Assembly: GCA_012861695.1 (NCBI GenBank)
Contig: JAAOOA010000028.1
Span: forward strand, 10,146,470-10,210,469
Reading direction: 5' to 3'
DNA length: 64,000 nt
Source of the DNA: Trematomus loennbergii
Taxonomy: Eukaryota > Chordata > Actinopteri > Perciformes > Nototheniidae
The position numbers and the translations under genes were made by a program. The notes below the pieces were generated by a model. The model saw only the letters and a list, made by a program, of their open reading frames with translations, searched no databases and was not told the DNA's origin. The first letter of the stretch is position 1; every line of letters starts with the position of its first letter. This document shows, piece after piece, positions 53,701 through 62,053 of the stretch.

Positions 53701-56700
53701 TAGTAGTGTGTGTTTGTGTGTGTGGGATCCTGGCCTGCCTCTGAGGATAGAAAAGTCTATGACATATGGCCTAATGTAAAACATAACATTTATCTGTATT
53801 GCGTATAGTAGTGAACATCTGGTCAGAGTAGTTATTGCTGCAGTGTGTAGTTTGTGGATTTGTTGTGGAAACACTATCCTTTCTTGTTTTGAATGCAAAC
53901 AAAAAGTGAATTAATCAAAATGACATTTTTTGAATACATCATCGATGCATATGTATGTAATATAATATGCATTTCATTTCAAACCTTTATTTATTCAGGT
54001 TGTATCCCATTGAGATCATTGACCTCTTTTTCAAGGGAGACCTGCTCAAGTAGGTTCCACATGAAACATTAAAAACATAAACAGAACAACAAAAGGACAT
54101 CATACAGTAGCATTACAGGGATTACAAATTACATACTATCCACATGCATTGACTTACTAATGATCTATACAATGTTACAAATGAACATGTGATGCAACTG
54201 ATGTAAATAATGTATTCATACAAACAGATCAACTGTAGTAATTAACAGTTGCCCACCAGCAGTATCTGTGTCTGATTTGTAAACCGCTGATGTTTGCTTG
54301 TTCACAATCCCTGAGAATTGGTCTCAGTGTCCCCAACATTGTCAGCTTTATCGTTCTTCTCAGAGATCGATGCCCCTAAGAACCTGCGGCTCGTGTCCAA
54401 GACCTCCACCTCCCTGGAGCTCGAATGGGACAACAGCGAGGCTGAGGTAAATAAATGATGACAGAATAGCCTTTGCATTTCATTTTCATGACTTGTTTTT
54501 CAGCCAATTTAAGTGACTAAGACGCGGGGACAAAACAACATTTGAATAGCATATCAAATGTAATGCAATGTTATATATTAGAACATCCCAGAGAAGAGGA
54601 ACTTGTTTAAATTATATTATAATAATTAAATAATGAGTAAAGATTCTGAATACCTCCACAAGCTATTCATGCCAAACATCTGCAATGTAATATACAGATA
54701 TATGGTCTCTTCTGGAAGCACATGTTTTGTCTCTTTTATCTTTTCTGATTATGTTCATTATTAAAATATGTGTACTGGACTAACCTGAAATACTTCATAG
54801 ATTACACATGATCTCAACTCAACCTTAGTTGTCCCGTGTATACATTTTGTGTAAACAACTCATTTGTCCTTAATCCCTTGACCTTATCCATGCTCCCCGG
54901 ACCCTTCCTGCATACTACCCACCCTAAAGCGGGTTTTTTATTCCTTCCATTTCTCTAAGCTCTGTCTTGTTGTATTGAGCACTTTATCATCACCGACAGG
55001 CCTGTGTGCATTTTGTCAGCTTGGTAAATGCCAATACAGAGAATGTAGCAAACAAATGTGTTGGGTTCAAGTGGTCACCGAAACGTTTTACTGTGACTAA
55101 AAATCTAGTAAATCATGTTTTTTTCACTGTGTATTTATAATGTTATTACCAGGGCTCCCTAGCTACTATTGCTGGCTAATTAATTGCAGTTTTGTAACCG
55201 GCCACTGTCAGCCCAACAGCCACAACCACCTCGCTTTAGTTTTACCACTCGTCCAAGAATCACCAACTCTGGCTCATGGATATAAACGTTTAGTTCAGTC
55301 GCTTAGATGTGATGATATTATAAATCTACACTGTCTTTCCCCACTGTCTCTCTCTATCTGCCCTCTGGTCAGCTCTCTGCTTTGCAGCGGTTCTTTTGTG
55401 CTTCAATGGAAGATCATTCAATTAGCAAAATAGAATTACAAACATCAGCCAAAAAACAAACAATAAGCAATGTTTTTAGCCAATCACTGGTAGCAGATAT
55501 CTTCATGATCCAATCGCCCGACCCTAATAACTACACAAACAGACATAAGAAGATAATCTGTCTCGTTGCCTCTTAGAACTACAAATGTATTCATCCCCAT
55601 GATCCTGCACGGCAGAGAGACTAATGTCATGCTGGGCTAATGCAACATAATTCATTTATTCTGTGATCCGACTATTGGTTAATAGTCTTGTACTTTCTTC
55701 ATTTTGATTAAAATGTTTCCTTTTTGTTGGTGTTCTTAAAGTTTCAATGTATATGTTTAAATCCAGACGGAGGGCTACCAGGTGGTGTACAGCACTTTAG
55801 CGGGAGACCAGTATGATAAAGTCATTGTACCACGCAATGAGGGAGCCACCACTAAGACCACCCTCACAGGTAAGGAAAAAGCGCTGTTGCTTTTCTTTAA
55901 TTTATTGTTTGTAGTTCATATGTATTGAATTATGTATGAACATCTGTAGGGGTCTTTCGCTCAGTGCGATGTGTTTTCCTTATGTCTCCTGTATTATCTC
56001 AGAGCATCTAATGTATGCGGAGGAAGCTGGAAGAGCCTGTGTGTTTTACATGGCAGGATTATCTGCAGAGCTAACATTCAGCTGACAGGGCTACTGATTG
56101 TATCTGTAGAAATGCTTGTTGTCCTGCGGGCGTATTGAAAGGCTGTCAGAAAGGAAGGGTCGGCTGGTATGTTTTTTCTGAAAGGCCACAGTGCTGGAAA
56201 GGGCACGGCCAGCATAAGAATAGAAGCCAAAGGTCCTTGTGTTATTTTGTTGGGCCATTGCAATCGATGCTGCCAGTGCCTACACCCTCATTCCTTCTCT
56301 GTCACTCTCACTTTCTCTCTACTAATAATCTTTGTCACTCCCTCGCTCATTTCCATTCCTCATTATCTTATTCCTGTAACTTATGAAACTCACTGTGTAA
56401 CTGATCAGTTATGCTGCTGTTGGCATAAAAAAATAGTTTTTTTCACAGAAATGATACTGATGTACGTTAATTTGCCCAGACCTCATCACCAATGTAGAGC
56501 TAATTGACATTCTAATTGACATGCACTCTGCTTGAGAAGGAGAGTGAGAAACAAGTGTGTGTTTATTTTTGCTGTATGATGTTTTCAATTAGTAACGGAT
56601 TCCCTCTGTGTGTTTGTGCCTCAGACCTACTGCCAGGCACAGAGTACGGCATTGGTATTTCTGCCATGAAAGATAGTAACCAGAGTACACCAGCTACAAT

Positions 56701-59700
56701 GAATGCCAGGACAGGTGAGTCCATCACTGTTTATACTCCACTGATGTATGTAAAACGGATTATAGGAATACTTCAGCCTTGAAATTACTATAAAATACAA
56801 AATAATTTGTATATACAATTTGCCTTTTATATCAATTACTAAAGGTGTTACTTGTAATTTTAGTTTGGAGTTTCTTGCATACCTGCATAGTGAACCGAGA
56901 ATCCAGAAATTTGAAGTAAATAGAAGCTTTTTAAGAAAACTGCCGAACTAAATTGGAACATCCGTTAAGCAAGTTTCACACGACTTGTGCAGTATAAACA
57001 TGGAGAAAATGTACGTGTTTTAGAAGTGAGCAAATAACTGAATAAATGAAACTTATGTATCATTATTGTACTGCAAGAATTGTGTAAGAGTTTGTATAAT
57101 TCATATAGTTTCGCTGCTTTAAAACCTGTATGCTATTTCATCAAGGACCTACTCTGTTTTTGGTCTATAGCTTGACTGTAGAGTCATACAAGAAAAATAA
57201 ATCTAGAATTTCAAAGACACATTCAGTGAGTAAATGATGTTTAAATGGTCATTTTGAGGGTGACACTTTCTTGTAAGTGGATCACAGCGGCGTTGTAGAA
57301 ATACCAGCTTCACAGCATCTGGTTTGCTATTACTTGTAATGTTCAGTTCCTGCTGTGGGTCAGTGCTCCTGTTCCAACCATTTAAAGCCACTTTAGTGAA
57401 ATTAAGCAAGACGTGTGCTATTTTAGGTGATGTTCTATAAAACCTGCTGGGGCTAAAGTTCTCATTACAGCATTTTAAGGTTGTGATAATGCATACCATT
57501 GACTGCTAACTGCCCTCTTTGTCTCATATCATTATAAGCTATTTGAATTTGTATTGGGTTTTTTCTGTCTTTTAAAAAACATTTAACCTTCTGTTAAAAT
57601 GTTAGTGGGAGGAGGTGCTTTGCTAATCTTTCCCATCATGTTGAATGTCAAGCACATCTTCCCTCTAGTTGCAATCATTTTAATGGCTGAAGGTATTTTG
57701 CACTTTACGAAATGATACCTCAATTTCATGAACAAGCACTTTCTATCCAACTCTTTGCACTTTAAAAATGCAGTACAGCTATCACATCTTTCTCAAAAAG
57801 CTTTGAATAATATGACAACAACACCTCTCTGGCCAGCATGCAGCAGTGCTCAGTGGCTTCAATCGAAGTACTTTCCGTCTTACTTTACCCTCCAAAAATC
57901 TATTTGACAATAATCTCCAAAAACATTTGCAGTAGAGGAGTAGAGGATAATTAAACATTGATGATCCGGTGGGGAAGTTGGGTCATTGCTGCAGGAAATA
58001 AAAAGACAATCTTAAAACCAAAACAAAAACAAGAAGATTAAACACAGAATGTGGGATGATTATGATAATAAGGAGGCGTAAGCAACATTTTAATCAGCAA
58101 CAGTCCTGCTTTTCTGTCAGTGCTGCACCAAAGAACAACTAGCTAAAATGTTGGGGGTAGATCGCTGAAATGTAAACAAAACAAAGGTTTCAATCAACTC
58201 AATTTATTTGAGGAAAATGTAAGGATGTGACATGAAACAACGTCTGGACTTTCTCATTAGTAGGATGGGGAGGCATGCAAATTTGAGATATGAGTGTTTT
58301 TTCTAAAGCGAAAGAGGGGACTGTAACATCAGAGTGTCTTAGAAATAGTTTTACAGTTGTAAACACAAAAGGGTCGGACAGTGTAGCAATAAACAGAAAA
58401 CATCCTACAACATAACATGAGATTATAACTTTTAAGTAAGTCAACAGAGAATTTGAGTATTAATTAAATCAAGCTTTGTGTACCGACTGTTGTTATAACT
58501 TTTTGAGGTCGCCCAAACAAAAGGAGGGTAAAATAAATGTTAAAAACGAATTAAAGGCATCATTTAAATTGCACAAATAGCCTTTTTTTTATTTTCTCCA
58601 AATGAAAAGATCTTAATTTGTTTTACCTGAAATCTTGTCTCCCCGAAATTAGGTCTGGATGTGCCCATGGATCTCACTGTGACAGCTTCTACAGACAACA
58701 CCATCACTCTGGTGTGGGGCTTGGTCCAGGGTCCCATCGACCATTACAAGGTCACCTTCACATCCTCGTCTGGTGCCTCTACTGAGGTAAGGAAAAGGAC
58801 AGACTAATACCTCATGAATAATAGATCAAACATTAAACACACTTTTAATAATACTGTACATAGATGGGTCAACAATCATCCAAGGACCAACGTGACTCTG
58901 ACCTTTTGTGTCTGAAGAAATCCTATTGAATTAATGCTTAACTGTGTCTTTCTTTTCAGCTGACTGTGCCTAAAGATGTTACCACCACCACTCTGACCGA
59001 CCTTGAGCCGGGGACTGAGTACAGCATCACTGTGGCAGCGAGAAGAGGAAGACAGCAGAGCACTGCAGCCACTATAGACGCCTTCACTGGTATGGAGAAT
59101 ACTCAACTTTTACATACTCGAACAGGTACACAGTGTCGTATAAGTAGAGCAGTTTTCTTTGAAGGCACCTGCCAAATACAGAGGTGACTGTGTCAGGTAA
59201 AACATTCAGCACACCTGCCACCAAAGCAATCCCTTAGTTAATAAAAGTCAGGAATTATTTAGGTAACGTACCACTGACTCAGTGTTTACAATTCAAAGTG
59301 TCTGGCATACAAATATGAGCAGCTGATATAAATATGAAGTGACCTGCTGCAGTGGCAGGTGAGGAAACCTCTGTCTTTGCTACAGTGCTATATCAACTTG
59401 TGTGGAGTATCAAGATTTGAGTCACTTGAATCCTGTCAATTATCAGGCAAAGCTAAGAGACATTTACTCTAGACTGTTTACTCGGCTCAGATAAAGAAAT
59501 GAAAGATCAGCCCATTACTGCACAGAGCTGGAGAACGGTTTTAACAACGGTGGCGCATAATGAAGTTGAACGGTGTCTATAATGGACTGAAGTGAGGCAG
59601 CAGGTAAGGTGAGTCACACTAAAAGAAAATGGAGGGACCTCATAATACTCTGAAGAAGCGATTAGCAGCACTTAATTATTCATGTAAGCTAATGAGCGTG

Positions 59701-62053
59701 TTACGAGTGTTCCCTGATTGCACCTCTGTTTTTCGTCTTAATATATGTGTGTGATGCTCTCCGTTTTGCTGTCACACTCGTTAGTGTCAGCTTGCCACGC
59801 TCTTCCTCTTTCTCAGCTTGATGTTTCTCTTTCTCTGAGAATTTCAATCACAACCAAGTTCTCTTTTCCCCAGACGTGTGTGCATCCGTCCAACTATTTG
59901 TCGGATTGCTGTCAATCTACCCACCCTGTTGTTTCTTTGGTATTTTTGCTTGATGTGATTTTCAGTTGCACAAAGGATGCTGACAAAATGAAGGGCATGC
60001 GAGATTTGTCATTCTTTTCTTCACCTTTCATCACCATCGTCATCTCTTTGCTTCTTCACTCTGACCTTCAAAACCATCACCATCATCGCACTCATCATCG
60101 TTTTGTATCTGTGGCTTTTTAAGGTAACACCACTCCAACCATCTGGAGAGGAGAGATGACAGAATCTTAAAATGACAGATGAAGAGAATCAGAGGAAAAA
60201 TAATTAATTACCTGTCACATACTCCTCCACTGTTCACGTCGACATATTGGAAGCATCTGTTCACCGTTCAGGTGCTCTCATTACAGGGGAAATATTTAAC
60301 AAACATTTGATCTTAAACTGTGATTACAAATATATCCCAGGCTGCAGTTGGAGCACTATTTCTATTTCAGTTGGTCCCTGTGTCAGTTAATATGAACTCC
60401 ACTACTTCCTGGATGTAGTCATCTGCAAAACTCTCGTTATCGTGCGTCTGGGCCACAATAGTCAGAGATTTTTTCGGGTTGGCTGTTACATTTTCGTGAA
60501 CTCGATATTTCACAACCACCTGGAGGGAATTTCTTCAATTTGGCACAAACCTCTACTTCGACTCAAGGATGCACTGATTAGAATTTAGTGGTCAAAGGCC
60601 AAAGTCACTGTGAGCTGAGTCTGTTTATTCTCTTGAAAAATATATCTCAGGAATGCCTGAAGGGAATTTCATTGAATCAGGCACGAACCTCCTAATCTAC
60701 AAAAGTGTATTAACATCATTTGTGATGTTAATGCATCTGTGCTATGATATATAGAATGGGACTCACCATATTATCATTACAACTACATTTCCTCCTTGCG
60801 GCCATTGTCACTGCCTTTCTTTCTAATCATTACTAACTCTACAAAAGCCTTCACAGTCATCTTGATCGACAACATCTTCATCATAACCACCATCTTCACA
60901 TTACTCTGACACTCCTTCTGCAATCGTTGTCCTGCCATGTGGAGTTTGTCACCACCATCGGTGCTACAGAGCCATGTTTGGATGTGTGTGTGTTATTTGT
61001 GTCATGTCTTGTAATGACTTTCACACAAGTACACACATGCAGAACCCAGCTATCAGGTTTTTACGGGATACACATTTCCCGCTGACTGCACAAAGCGGTA
61101 ATGCATGTCGACAGTTGGTGAAGGAAATGTGCCATAAAAAGGCAGCTGTTCGTCAATAGAACAGGAGAAGATCATAAATGCAGACAAGTGTAAACAACAC
61201 AGGCTTCCAGTAATAATTGATTACAAAGTAAACTGATCTTGATGAGTCAGAAAAAGAGAAGTCAATGATGCTGCGTCTTCCCTGCTATGTATACACACAT
61301 GGCTAATTCAATTCAAATGGTCCGGCATGTGTTGCTGTGTCATCTGCTACACTGGTTGGTATTCATGTCATCATCTCTTGATCAGGTCACACATTTTGAC
61401 AACAGCATCTGCTATCATCATCATCATCATTTCTCAGTTTTCTTGTAGTTAACAGTCCCATCACAACCTCCTCTTTACTGCGGATAAACTCATTATTTCT
61501 TTTTTTTATGACCAATTAACTCATCACTTCCACATGACTGTGGTCTCGTCTGACTCTCACCTGCCCCATCAACATTTCACCAAAGGCTAATTTTCTCAAC
61601 TGTATAATAAATGATCTATTATACCATCCAGGACTGCTTCCATCAATCATCACATTTCTTATCTGTCATCTCCATAATGACGGCAGCTGTTTTCCTCTCT
61701 TTGTTCATCGCCGTTTCCTGCTTGAGTGGAAGCTTTTTTACCTGTCCTTGAAAACTCTCCGGTGACCTTTAAACCCCCGTCCCTCCAGGAATCAGGCCCG
61801 TAACCCACCTCTACTTGTCAGAGGTGACTTCAGACTCGGTGTTGGTGGCGTGGAGCTCCCCCGCTCCGCCTGCTGACCTCTTCATCCTGAGCTACAGCTC
61901 TGCAGATGGGACCGACACCTCCAAGGTGACGCTGGATGGGTCCAAGATGAGGTCTGGTCCAGGGTCTGCTGCCGTCCACTCAGTACACCGTCAGTCTAAT
62001 CACAATACAGGGGGACGTTACCTCTGAGCCCATTACTGCCTCACTCACTACAG
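35638..62053 (+). CDS. tnr: tenascin-R, 5' part (17 coding exons, continues past window)
   Basis: Tenascin-R is a secreted extracellular-matrix glycoprotein of the nervous system, made mainly by oligodendrocytes and some neurons. It binds lecticans and contactin-family adhesion proteins in perineuronal nets and at nodes of Ranvier (family knowledge). The spliced product reads signal peptide (1-34), assembly region (about 70-190), 4.5 EGF-like repeats (191-349) and FNIII domains 1-6 (350-885). TNR rather than TNC or TNW is supported by the 4.5 EGF repeats and by near-identity to remembered human TNR in blocks such as [47 protein letters not shown] and [10 protein letters not shown]. Phases chain as 0,1,0,1,1,1,1,0,1,0,1,0,1,1,0,1,1 at exon ends, with GT-AG at every junction. 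Human TNR has 1358 residues, so about a third (FNIII 7-9 and the fibrinogen globe) is outside the window. Two exons, 5 and 17, carry frame breaks. Exon entries follow. Confidence 0.96.
35722..37141 (+). other. tnr: tnr intron 1 (coding-exon numbering)
   Basis: A 1.4-kb GT-AG intron separating the two halves of the signal peptide. I see no repeat or second exon in it. Confidence 0.85.
37142..37364 (+). CDS. tnr: tnr coding exon 2: N-terminal assembly region
   Basis: The exon follows ctctctccag and reads [19 protein letters not shown].., then RRQTS, then the tenascin hallmark [12 protein letters not shown] and SLCSVDLD. These match the N-terminal block shared by TNR and TNC. Cys in SLCSVD is conserved. 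RVRR just before QTS fits a furin-type R-x-R-R site, where TNC has KRQS and human TNR RVQRQS. The donor is GATG|gtgagg, phase 1. A competing GT two codons earlier would break the phase to the next exon. Confidence 0.93.
37365..37516 (+). other. tnr: tnr intron 2
   Basis: A short 152-bp GT-AG intron. Open reading runs through part of it, but phase and protein similarity place the ends clearly. Confidence 0.85.
37517..37617 (+). CDS. tnr: tnr coding exon 3: acidic linker before the coiled coil
   Basis: Entered in phase 1 after tcaaag, this exon gives [17 protein letters not shown].. ending TMDADSQ, followed by CAG|gtacgg in phase 0. Proline, glycine and glutamate dominate. It corresponds to the poorly conserved linker between the VFNHVYNI block and the TFTHRIN block of other tenascins (human TNR ..[14 protein letters not shown]). 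No domain is visible. Confidence 0.88.
37618..38493 (+). other. tnr: tnr intron 3
   Basis: An 876-bp AT-rich GT-AG intron. Nothing recognisable beyond short A/T runs. Confidence 0.8.
38494..38656 (+). CDS. tnr: tnr coding exon 4: cysteine motif and coiled coil (oligomerisation)
   Basis: The exon begins [16 protein letters not shown], the conserved tenascin block, followed by a short heptad stretch [18 protein letters not shown] and then [13 protein letters not shown]. In tenascins this coiled coil plus the flanking cysteines drives trimer formation and disulfide linking. Human TNR has the same [11 protein letters not shown] core. The acceptor is ttctacttcag and the donor ATGG|gtgaga, phase 1. 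Confidence 0.93.
38657..39919 (+). other. tnr: tnr intron 4
   Basis: A 1.26-kb GT-AG intron. Its last third is a TTAA-flanked miniature transposon (39379-39866) that stops about 53 bp before the EGF exon, leaving little host sequence for the branch point and polypyrimidine tract. Confidence 0.85.
39379..39866. mobile_element. 488-bp TTAA-type MITE directly upstream of EGF exon
   Basis: TTAA (39375-39378) precedes AGGTCCCCTATTATAC. The far end is GCATAATAGGTGACCT followed by TTCA, one change from TTAA. It shares GGTCTCAGATATATAC and the CCCTCTGTTTCAGCCCTG block with the copies at 50125 and 30580. No coding capacity. Confidence 0.8.
39920..40394 (+). CDS. tnr: tnr coding exon 5: 4.5 EGF-like repeats, frame broken near 40075
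   Basis: One exon encodes the whole EGF array. It opens with the half repeat [20 protein letters not shown]. Four tenascin repeats of about 31 residues follow, each with six Cys (pattern xCPxDCSxxGxC..GxCxC..GxxGxDCS), ending [12 protein letters not shown]. Potential N-glycosylation sites include NCSES and NCSEP. After GVCVEGVCV (about 40080) the frame runs to a stop, while the downstream repeats read cleanly from DRDFGGDNC in another frame. Exon length is 475 (1 mod 3) although both flanking introns are phase 1, so the exon should be a multiple of three. The lost Cys of the CVC motif indicates a missing TG or GT in the 40072-40081 repeat tract. Confidence 0.93.
40395..44848 (+). other. tnr: tnr intron 5, between EGF array and FNIII-1
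   Basis: At 4.45 kb this is the longest complete intron in the window. Around 40590-40625 it has ACAAAGCCTTGAATCTTGAA, resembling a fish LINE 3' end. The rest is unique-looking AT-rich DNA with a pyrimidine-rich stretch about 43010-43215. Open frames inside it (for example 43613-43900) show no domain. Confidence 0.8.
44849..44968 (+). CDS. tnr: tnr coding exon 6: FNIII domain 1, first half
   Basis: Read in phase 1 after ctcgacag: [23 protein letters not shown]... then [14 protein letters not shown]. This matches human TNR ([23 protein letters not shown]). The conserved FNIII strand-B Trp is present. The donor is GGAG|gtatgt, phase 1. The clean phase-1 entry here is independent evidence that exon 5 should be a multiple of three. 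Confidence 0.94.
45105..45248 (+). CDS. tnr: tnr coding exon 7: FNIII domain 1, second half
   Basis: Encodes [20 protein letters not shown], then [20 protein letters not shown] and ASITVST. The L-E-A/P-G-x-x-(Y/F) motif of FNIII strand E/F is present, with F for the usual Y. NTT and NNS are potential glycosylation sites. A cysteine in TTCTIS is unusual for this position; human has VTITEL. Acceptor cctatcag, donor ACCT|gtaagt, phase 1. Confidence 0.93.
45249..46409 (+). other. tnr: tnr intron 7
   Basis: A 1.16-kb GT-AG intron with no recognised element. Intron 6 just before it (44969-45104) is only 136 bp. Confidence 0.8.
46410..46525 (+). CDS. tnr: tnr coding exon 8: FNIII domain 2, first half
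   Basis: Reads [20 protein letters not shown], then [19 protein letters not shown], close to human [39 protein letters not shown]. Acceptor cctctacag; the donor AAG|gtagag is a weak variant (gtagag rather than gtaagt). Exit phase 0. Confidence 0.94.
46526..49935 (+). other. tnr: tnr intron 8
   Basis: A 3.4-kb intron. It contains a pyrimidine-rich stretch (47190-47400) and an inverted-repeat element at 47763-48366. No coding exon seen in the rest. Confidence 0.8.
47763..48366. mobile_element. inverted-repeat MITE (CAGGGTTC...GAACCCTG)
   Basis: The segment starts CAGGGTTCTTACGGTCAT and ends GTATGAACCCTG, giving short terminal inverted repeats. GGAAAAGTCATGG-type motifs recur inside at both ends. 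The flanks are TA-rich (GGTATATA and TATATATT), so a target duplication is blurred. The middle (about 47985-48120) carries TTTATTTATATAGCACCTTT, a sequence shared with other short retroelement-like tails in this window, suggesting a nested insertion. A hAT-type non-autonomous element is likely. Confidence 0.65.
49936..50086 (+). CDS. tnr: tnr coding exon 9: FNIII domain 2, second half
   Basis: Encodes [19 protein letters not shown], then [19 protein letters not shown] and [10 protein letters not shown]. The FNIII motif [14 protein letters not shown] is intact (human TNR GLKPGEEYIVNVVALKEQ). Acceptor ttttcaaag, donor ACAT|gtacgt, phase 1. A 134-bp transposon starts 39 bp after the exon end. 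Confidence 0.93.
50125..50258. mobile_element. 134-bp TTAA-flanked MITE
   Basis: TTAA at 50121-50124 and 50259-50262 flank a segment starting AGGTCCCTATCATGC and ending GCACAATAGGTGACCT, imperfect terminal inverted repeats. Inside, GGTCTCAGATATATAC and GTTTTGCTCAAAATACC are shared with the longer elements at 39379-39866 and about 30580-30732. TTAA target duplication is characteristic of piggyBac-type transposition. This is an internally deleted copy. Confidence 0.8.
50455..50530 (+). repeat. retroelement-like 3' tail with (GATTT)n
   Basis: CAGCACTTTGTCTCGACAAA leads to TTTTTAAATGTGCTTTATAAATAAA and then repeated GATTT units. The reverse complement of the same tail (TCAAA repeats, TTTATTTATATAGCACATTT) is seen at about 7219-7290. 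Probably the 3' end of a LINE or of a SINE using its tail. Confidence 0.55.
53062..53240 (+). CDS. tnr: tnr coding exon 10: FNIII domain 3, first part
   Basis: After tctgtatgcag the frame gives [40 protein letters not shown] and [20 protein letters not shown]. This is almost identical to human TNR across the block, the strongest paralogue-specific match in the window. Exit phase 0 with CAG|gtgagt. Confidence 0.96.
53241..53579 (+). other. tnr: tnr intron 10
   Basis: A 339-bp GT-AG intron ending in a T-rich tract and tttcacag. Nothing else seen. Confidence 0.85.
53580..53670 (+). CDS. tnr: tnr coding exon 11: FNIII domain 3, last strands
   Basis: Encodes [20 protein letters not shown] then [10 protein letters not shown]. 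This continues directly from exon 10 as in human TNR ([24 protein letters not shown]). NES is a glycosylation site. Donor ACTG|gtgagg, phase 1. Confidence 0.95.
53671..54363 (+). other. tnr: tnr intron 11
   Basis: A 693-bp intron containing a repeat remnant at 53977-54135. Confidence 0.8.
53977..54135 (-). repeat. dispersed repeat, probable LINE 3' end
   Basis: AACCTTTATTTATTCAGG followed by ATCCCATTGAGATCATTGAC and AAGGGAGACCTGCTCAAG resembles a dispersed teleost repeat whose sense strand ends in ..AAATAAAGGTT. I recognise the pattern from memory only. Confidence 0.45.
54364..54446 (+). CDS. tnr: tnr coding exon 12: FNIII domain 4, first part
   Basis: Encodes [20 protein letters not shown] then EWDNSEAE (human [31 protein letters not shown]). 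Acceptor ttcttctcag; donor GAG|gtaaat, phase 0. Confidence 0.95.
54447..55766 (+). other. tnr: tnr intron 12
   Basis: A 1.3-kb intron. No repeat or exon recognised. Confidence 0.8.
55767..55869 (+). CDS. tnr: tnr coding exon 13: FNIII domain 4, middle
   Basis: Encodes [20 protein letters not shown] then [14 protein letters not shown] (human [37 protein letters not shown]). Acceptor aaatccag, donor ACAG|gtaagg, phase 1. Confidence 0.95.
55870..56624 (+). other. tnr: tnr intron 13
   Basis: A 755-bp intron with no recognised element. The open frames 56135-56507 overlap on both strands and show no domain. Confidence 0.8.
56625..56714 (+). CDS. tnr: tnr coding exon 14: FNIII domain 4, last strands
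   Basis: Encodes [20 protein letters not shown] then [10 protein letters not shown] (human [33 protein letters not shown]). NQS is a potential glycosylation site. Acceptor gcctcag, donor ACAG|gtgagt, phase 1. With exons 12 and 13 this domain is spread over three exons. Confidence 0.95.
56715..58652 (+). other. tnr: tnr intron 14
   Basis: A 1.9-kb AT-rich intron. No repeat or exon recognised. Confidence 0.8.
58653..58786 (+). CDS. tnr: tnr coding exon 15: FNIII domain 5, first half
   Basis: Encodes [40 protein letters not shown] and GASTE (human TNR [40 protein letters not shown]). Acceptor gaaattag, donor GAG|gtaagg, phase 0. Confidence 0.95.
58960..59089 (+). CDS. tnr: tnr coding exon 16: FNIII domain 5, second half
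   Basis: Encodes [20 protein letters not shown], then [20 protein letters not shown] and AFT (human [37 protein letters not shown]). Acceptor cttttcag, donor ACTG|gtatgg, phase 1. The preceding intron 15 is only 173 bp. Confidence 0.95.
59090..61788 (+). other. tnr: tnr intron 16
   Basis: A 2.7-kb intron. It has a short (ATC)n run near 61410-61428 and scattered CAT/CAC-rich stretches (60000-60110, 60870-60960). No transposon or exon recognised. Confidence 0.8.
61789..62053 (+). CDS. tnr: tnr coding exon 17: whole FNIII domain 6 (R1-type), frame broken near 61953
   Basis: Unlike the preceding domains, this FNIII unit is in one exon with phase-1 introns on both sides. It reads [40 protein letters not shown] and VTLDGSKMR, matching human TNR domain 6 ([32 protein letters not shown]). 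After KMR the frame slips. The other frame continues [20 protein letters not shown] and [13 protein letters not shown], which fits human [24 protein letters not shown]. Length is 265 (1 mod 3) where 267 is expected, so about two bases are missing within 61948-61957. As written it stops at 62025-62027. Family knowledge places the alternatively spliced R1 repeat of TNR after FNIII-5, which is this position. Confidence 0.92.

Noticed and set aside
35638..62053. Alternative assignment to tenascin-C or tenascin-W
   Set aside because: TNC has many more EGF repeats and differs in FNIII 3-5; the residue blocks here follow human TNR instead.
35638..62053. Calling tnr a processed or decayed pseudogene
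   Set aside because: Introns are present, all splice sites are canonical, and 15 of 17 exons are fully open with conserved sequence; two local frame breaks are better explained as errors until reads say otherwise.
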